Of a stretch of 15,694 nucleotides of DNA, positions 12,613 to 15,694 are shown one piece after another. Where the stretch lies: NCBI GenBank assembly GCA_034409055.1, contig DAOUMU010000076.1:1-15694 (forward strand), in the 5' to 3' direction. Each line of letters opens with the position of its first letter. Position 1 is the stretch's first letter. The position numbers and the translations under genes were made by a program. The DNA is from DAOUMU01 sp034409055. GTDB taxonomy: Bacteria; Chloroflexota; Anaerolineae; 4572-78; J111. Below the pieces are notes generated by a model, which saw only the letters and a list, made by a program, of their open reading frames with translations, was not told the origin of the DNA and did no database searches.

Positions 12613-15573
12613 ATGCCCAAATACGATGTCTTTCTATCCCACAACAGCGCCGATAAACCCGCCGTCGAAGAACTGGCCCGGCAGTTGGTCAAAGCAGGCA
12701 TCCAGCCCTGGCTGGATACCTGGAACCTGATTCCCGGCGAACCGTGGCAGGAAGCCATTGAAGCGGCGTTAGGTAAATGCGCTACCTGTGCCGTCTTCAT
12801 CGGGCCGAGCGGTTCCGGCCCCTGGCAGAACGAAGAGATGCGGGCGGCCATCCAGTGGCGGGTGGAGGAACGTGAGGACGGTGAACGTCCCTTCCGGGTT
12901 ATTCCCGTACTGCTCCCCGGCGCGGAACGACTGGAGCGTAGTCGCCTGCCTACCTTTCTGGTCGCCACCACCTGGGTCGAGTTCCGCCACAGCCTGGACG
13001 ATGAGCAAACCTTTCACCGCCTCCTGAGCGGCATCCGGGGGCATGAACCGGGTCCCGGTCCGGGCCAGGCCATTTACGAAGGCCAAAACCCTTACCGGGG
13101 GCTGCAAGTCTTCGATGTGGAACATGCTCCCTTCTTCTTCGGCCGCGAGGCTCTCACCGAATGGCTGCTCAATGAAATACGCCCCACTCCGCACACTTCG
13201 TTAGGGCAGGAAAACCGCTTTTTGGCCATTATTGGTCCTTCTGGCAGTGGCAAGTCGTCGCTGGCTCGGGCCGGGTTAATCGCTGCATTAAAACAGGGTG
13301 CCATTAAAGGCAGTGGGGATTGGCCCATAGCCATCTGTCGTCCTGGGACCGATCCATTAGAGAGCTTGGCTGTGTCGCTTGGAGATACTGTCTACAGCGG
13401 ACAGTCCCCCTCAGAAATCCGCAACCTGATTAAAGACCTACACAATGATGAGCGGATGCTCCACCTGACCACCCGTTTGGCTTTAAGAAACACGTCCCAA
13501 GAGTTTCGAGTCGTCGTATTAGTCGATCAGTTTGAAGAGATATTTACCCTCTGTCGTGATGAGGGCCTACGACAAGCTTTGATCGATAATCTACTTTATG
13601 CGGTGAGTGTAACTGGCGGTCAAACAGTAATCATCTTGACCCTACGAGCCGATTTTTACGGCAAGTGTGCCGCCTATCCTACGTTGGCGGCTGCCTTATC
13701 TGACCACCAAGTCCTGGTGGGACCGATGATTGACGACGAACTGCGACGGGCCATTGAACGACCGGCCCAACTGGTTGGATGTAAGTTCGAGGCAGGACTG
13801 GTAGAGACATTATTACGTGATGTACAAAACCAGCCGGGCAGTTTGCCTCTTTTACAGTATGCCTTATTAGAATTGTGGAGGCAGCGTATAGGACATAAAT
13901 TTACCTATGCGGCCTATGAAGCTATCGGCGGGGTAGCTGGGGCATTGGCCAAACGAGCTGAAGCTATTTATACCGACCTCACTCCAACCTGGCAGGAAAT
14001 TGCCCGTCGGATACTGCTTCGTTTGATCCAGCTTGGGGAAGCCACTGAAGATACCCGTCGCAGAGTTCCTCTTGATGAGCTTCTACCAGCTATCGGCTCA
14101 TCCGGCGAGGTGAGGATTGTAGTTCGGCAACTGGTTGATGCGCGTTTGCTGACCACAGCTCGTGAAGATAATACAGAAATCGTAGATGTTTCACACGAAG
14201 CCCTGATCCGTCACTGGCCCCGTTTGCGGGCCTGGATTGATAAAGAACGAGCCAACCTGATTATCCATCGGCGTCTGACCGAGGCAGTTCGGGATTGGGA
14301 ACAGAACAACCGTGATCAAAGCTATCTCTATCGTGGTCAGCGGCTGGCTGAAGCTAACGAATGGGCTAAACAATATAGCTCCACGATGAATGCCCAGGAA
14401 CGCACCTTTTTGGAGACCAGCCAACGAGTTGAGTCTAAAGTCAAGGAACAACAGGAAATGACCGAAAAATTGAAGGCGACTGATAAGCTCAAGACTCAAT
14501 TCATGGCCAACATGTCTCACGAACTAAGGACACCTCTCAATTCTATCATCGGTTTCAGTCGTGTTATCCTAAAAGGAATTGATGGCCCTCTAACTGAACT
14601 GCAAAAAGCTGATCTAACCTCTATTCACAACAGCGGACAACACCTGTGGGGCCTTGTCAATGATATTCTGAGCTTATACCAAATTGAAGCCGGAAAAATG
14701 AAGTTTAACTTTGATGAGGTTGAAATTAGCCCGATCATCAAAGGGGTCATGTCTACAGCTCTGGCCCTGGTTAAAGATAAGCCGGTCGAACTAGTTCAAA
14801 AAGTACCTGATGAACTCCCCACTGTTTGGGCTGACCCTACCCGTATTCGACAGGTTATCCTCGAACTCGTTTCCAATGCCTGTAAGTTTACTGACAAAGG
14901 GAAGGTCAGGCTGAAAGCTGTCGCCTCCAAGGAAAAAATAATCATCAGTGTTTCCGACACCGGTATTGGTATACCTGAAGATAGACTGGATACCATTTTT
15001 GAAGAGTTTACTCAAGTTGATGCCAGTACAACCCGCAAAGTGGGAGGCACTGGCCTGGGCCTGGCTATCAGTCGTCACTTTGTCGAAATGCACAAAGGTC
15101 AAATCTGGGTGGAGAGTACGCCAGGCAAAGGCTCCACCTTCAGTTTCGCCATCCCCATCAAACCGGTTAGCGAAGATTCAGAAACAATCGCTGAGGACTC
15201 GCCAGAAACTGCTGAAGCAGATGAAGCGAGTAAGGTGATTGTCGTTATAGATGACAACCCCGGTGTCATTACCCTCTATGACCGTTTTCTGGAAAAGCAG
15301 AATTATAAGGTTGTCGGGGTCAAACCCAGTGAAGATATCATTGATTGGGTTAGAGCGCATGCTCCCTTCGCCATTCTACTGGACGTGCAGATACCAAACC
15401 AAGACGGCTGGAAGGTTCTTAAAAACCTCAAAGCAGACCCATTTACGAAAGACATTCCGGTCATTATTTGCACGACTGCGAGCGACAAAAACCGGGGACT
15501 CTCTCTGGGGGCGGCTGACTATTTGACCAAGCCTATCGTGGAAAGTGAGCTAATTAATGCGCTTAAGCATTAG
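12613..15573 (+). CDS. TIR-nSTAND-histidine kinase-receiver fusion
   Basis: A 986-aa protein without membrane helices. TIR, 1-140: VFLSHNSAD, WNLIPGEPW, W71 and Glu75 at the NADase position. nSTAND1, about 160-575: NPYRGLQVF, FFFGRE, Walker A GPSGSGKSS (208-216), Walker B VLVDQFEE with D305, LTLRADFY, HEALIRHW and YRGQRLAEANEW. A coiled-coil linker follows (about 590-628). Histidine kinase: H-box MSHELRTPLN with His636, N-box ELVSNACKF with Asn755, G1 SDTGIGIP with Asp782, G2 GGTGLGLAIS (811-820). Receiver domain, about 874-986: Asp880/Asp881, phospho-acceptor Asp924 in ILLDVQIP, Thr954/Thr955, Lys973. All key residues are present, so each catalytic module looks intact. The kinase sits where other nSTAND proteins carry WD40. 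The TIR-coding part is far richer in G+C than the kinase part. Oligomerisation of nSTAND could switch the kinase, or phosphorylation could gate nSTAND; both are inference. Confidence 0.92.
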   Translation: MPKYDVFLSHNSADKPAVEELARQLVKAGIQPWLDTWNLIPGEPWQEAIEAALGKCATCAVFIGPSGSGPWQNEEMRAAIQWRVEEREDGERPFRVIPVLLPGAERLERSRLPTFLVATTWVEFRHSLDDEQTFHRLLSGIRGHEPGPGPGQAIYEGQNPYRGLQVFDVEHAPFFFGREALTEWLLNEIRPTPHTSLGQENRFLAIIGPSGSGKSSLARAGLIAALKQGAIKGSGDWPIAICRPGTDPLESLAVSLGDTVYSGQSPSEIRNLIKDLHNDERMLHLTTRLALRNTSQEFRVVVLVDQFEEIFTLCRDEGLRQALIDNLLYAVSVTGGQTVIILTLRADFYGKCAAYPTLAAALSDHQVLVGPMIDDELRRAIERPAQLVGCKFEAGLVETLLRDVQNQPGSLPLLQYALLELWRQRIGHKFTYAAYEAIGGVAGALAKRAEAIYTDLTPTWQEIARRILLRLIQLGEATEDTRRRVPLDELLPAIGSSGEVRIVVRQLVDARLLTTAREDNTEIVDVSHEALIRHWPRLRAWIDKERANLIIHRRLTEAVRDWEQNNRDQSYLYRGQRLAEANEWAKQYSSTMNAQERTFLETSQRVESKVKEQQEMTEKLKATDKLKTQFMANMSHELRTPLNSIIGFSRVILKGIDGPLTELQKADLTSIHNSGQHLWGLVNDILSLYQIEAGKMKFNFDEVEISPIIKGVMSTALALVKDKPVELVQKVPDELPTVWADPTRIRQVILELVSNACKFTDKGKVRLKAVASKEKIIISVSDTGIGIPEDRLDTIFEEFTQVDASTTRKVGGTGLGLAISRHFVEMHKGQIWVESTPGKGSTFSFAIPIKPVSEDSETIAEDSPETAEADEASKVIVVIDDNPGVITLYDRFLEKQNYKVVGVKPSEDIIDWVRAHAPFAILLDVQIPNQDGWKVLKNLKADPFTKDIPVIICTTASDKNRGLSLGAADYLTKPIVESELINALKH

Positions 15574-15649
15574 AGTTGTTGCACGATAAGCAAAAAAGGT
15601 ATAAAGTTAGCAGAAAGGTCGTAAATTATCAGGTGAAACAGGCCAACCA
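15574..15649. other. spacer, possibly left end of an insertion sequence
   Basis: Seventy-six bases without coding capacity lie between the kinase-receiver gene and the transposase-like start. If the next gene belongs to an insertion sequence, its terminal inverted repeat should begin here, perhaps near GAGTTGTTGCACGATAAGC (15573-15591). The right end is outside the window, so this cannot be shown. No terminator hairpin with T-run is seen after the cluster. Confidence 0.3.
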
Positions 15650-15694
15650 ATGATTACATATGAAGAATTGATCAAAAAGCCACGAGTTTTCAAA
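15650..15694 (+). CDS. start of a probable transposase gene (truncated by window end)
   Basis: The ATG at 15650 opens a frame of 15 codons to the window end: MITYEELIKKPRVFK. I recognise this, from memory, as the usual opening of IS5-group (DDE_Tnp_4-like) transposases, which continue 'SLTGLT..EF..L'. The visible text is too short to confirm the family, and there is no strong SD. If correct, a mobile element bounds the TIR cluster on the right. Confidence 0.45.
   Translation, partial: MITYEELIKKPRVFK

Overview
The window looks like part of a Chloroflexota (probably Anaerolineae-like) chromosome. This is an inference from gene content and style: nSTAND NTPases fused to TIR domains, a caspase-like peptidase, long WD40 arrays with the cap typical of these proteins, an ABC-2/SpoIIM permease, and heptameric intergenic repeats. 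No rRNA or other phylogenetic marker is present, so the assignment is tentative. I found no tRNA, rRNA or CRISPR array.

Layout. Bases 1-55 hold the Lys-rich 3' end of a + strand gene. Bases 206-2663 (minus strand) are a two-gene ABC exporter: an ATPase followed, one base later, by a permease whose C-terminal third is a SpoIIM-like domain. Bases 2696-3005 carry no gene but hold four 57-bp tandem repeats, each with a 10-bp-arm hairpin, and smaller dyads. Bases 3080-3901 (minus) encode a polytopic membrane protein of unknown role, with a candidate sigma-70 promoter at 4102-4129. Bases 3904-4408 are repeat-rich: two heptad arrays, a dispersed-repeat-like element and a + strand promoter. Bases 4409-4858 are a remnant that resembles the C-terminus of a DNA methylase.

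From 4929 to 15573 everything is on the + strand and forms one cluster: (1) a membrane-anchored Asp-box beta-propeller protein; (2) an unrecognised 222-aa protein with a Pro-rich, basic tail; (3) TIR-nSTAND; (4) a TM-WD40 protein overlapping (3) by 22 nt, the two being halves of what is usually one polypeptide; (5) TIR-caspase (C14), with Gln where the TIR catalytic Glu is expected; (6) TIR-nSTAND-histidine kinase-receiver. A probable transposase gene starts at 15650 and runs off the window.

How they may work together (inference): the propeller proteins would be sensors or receptors, the nSTAND proteins ATP-driven oligomerising switches, TIR the shared homotypic or NADase module, the caspase a proteolytic effector, and the kinase-receiver protein a phosphorelay output or input. 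This resembles a bacterial NLR-like conflict or cell-death network. The links between members are a shared N-terminal module in the two propeller proteins, three related TIR domains and two related nSTAND cores.
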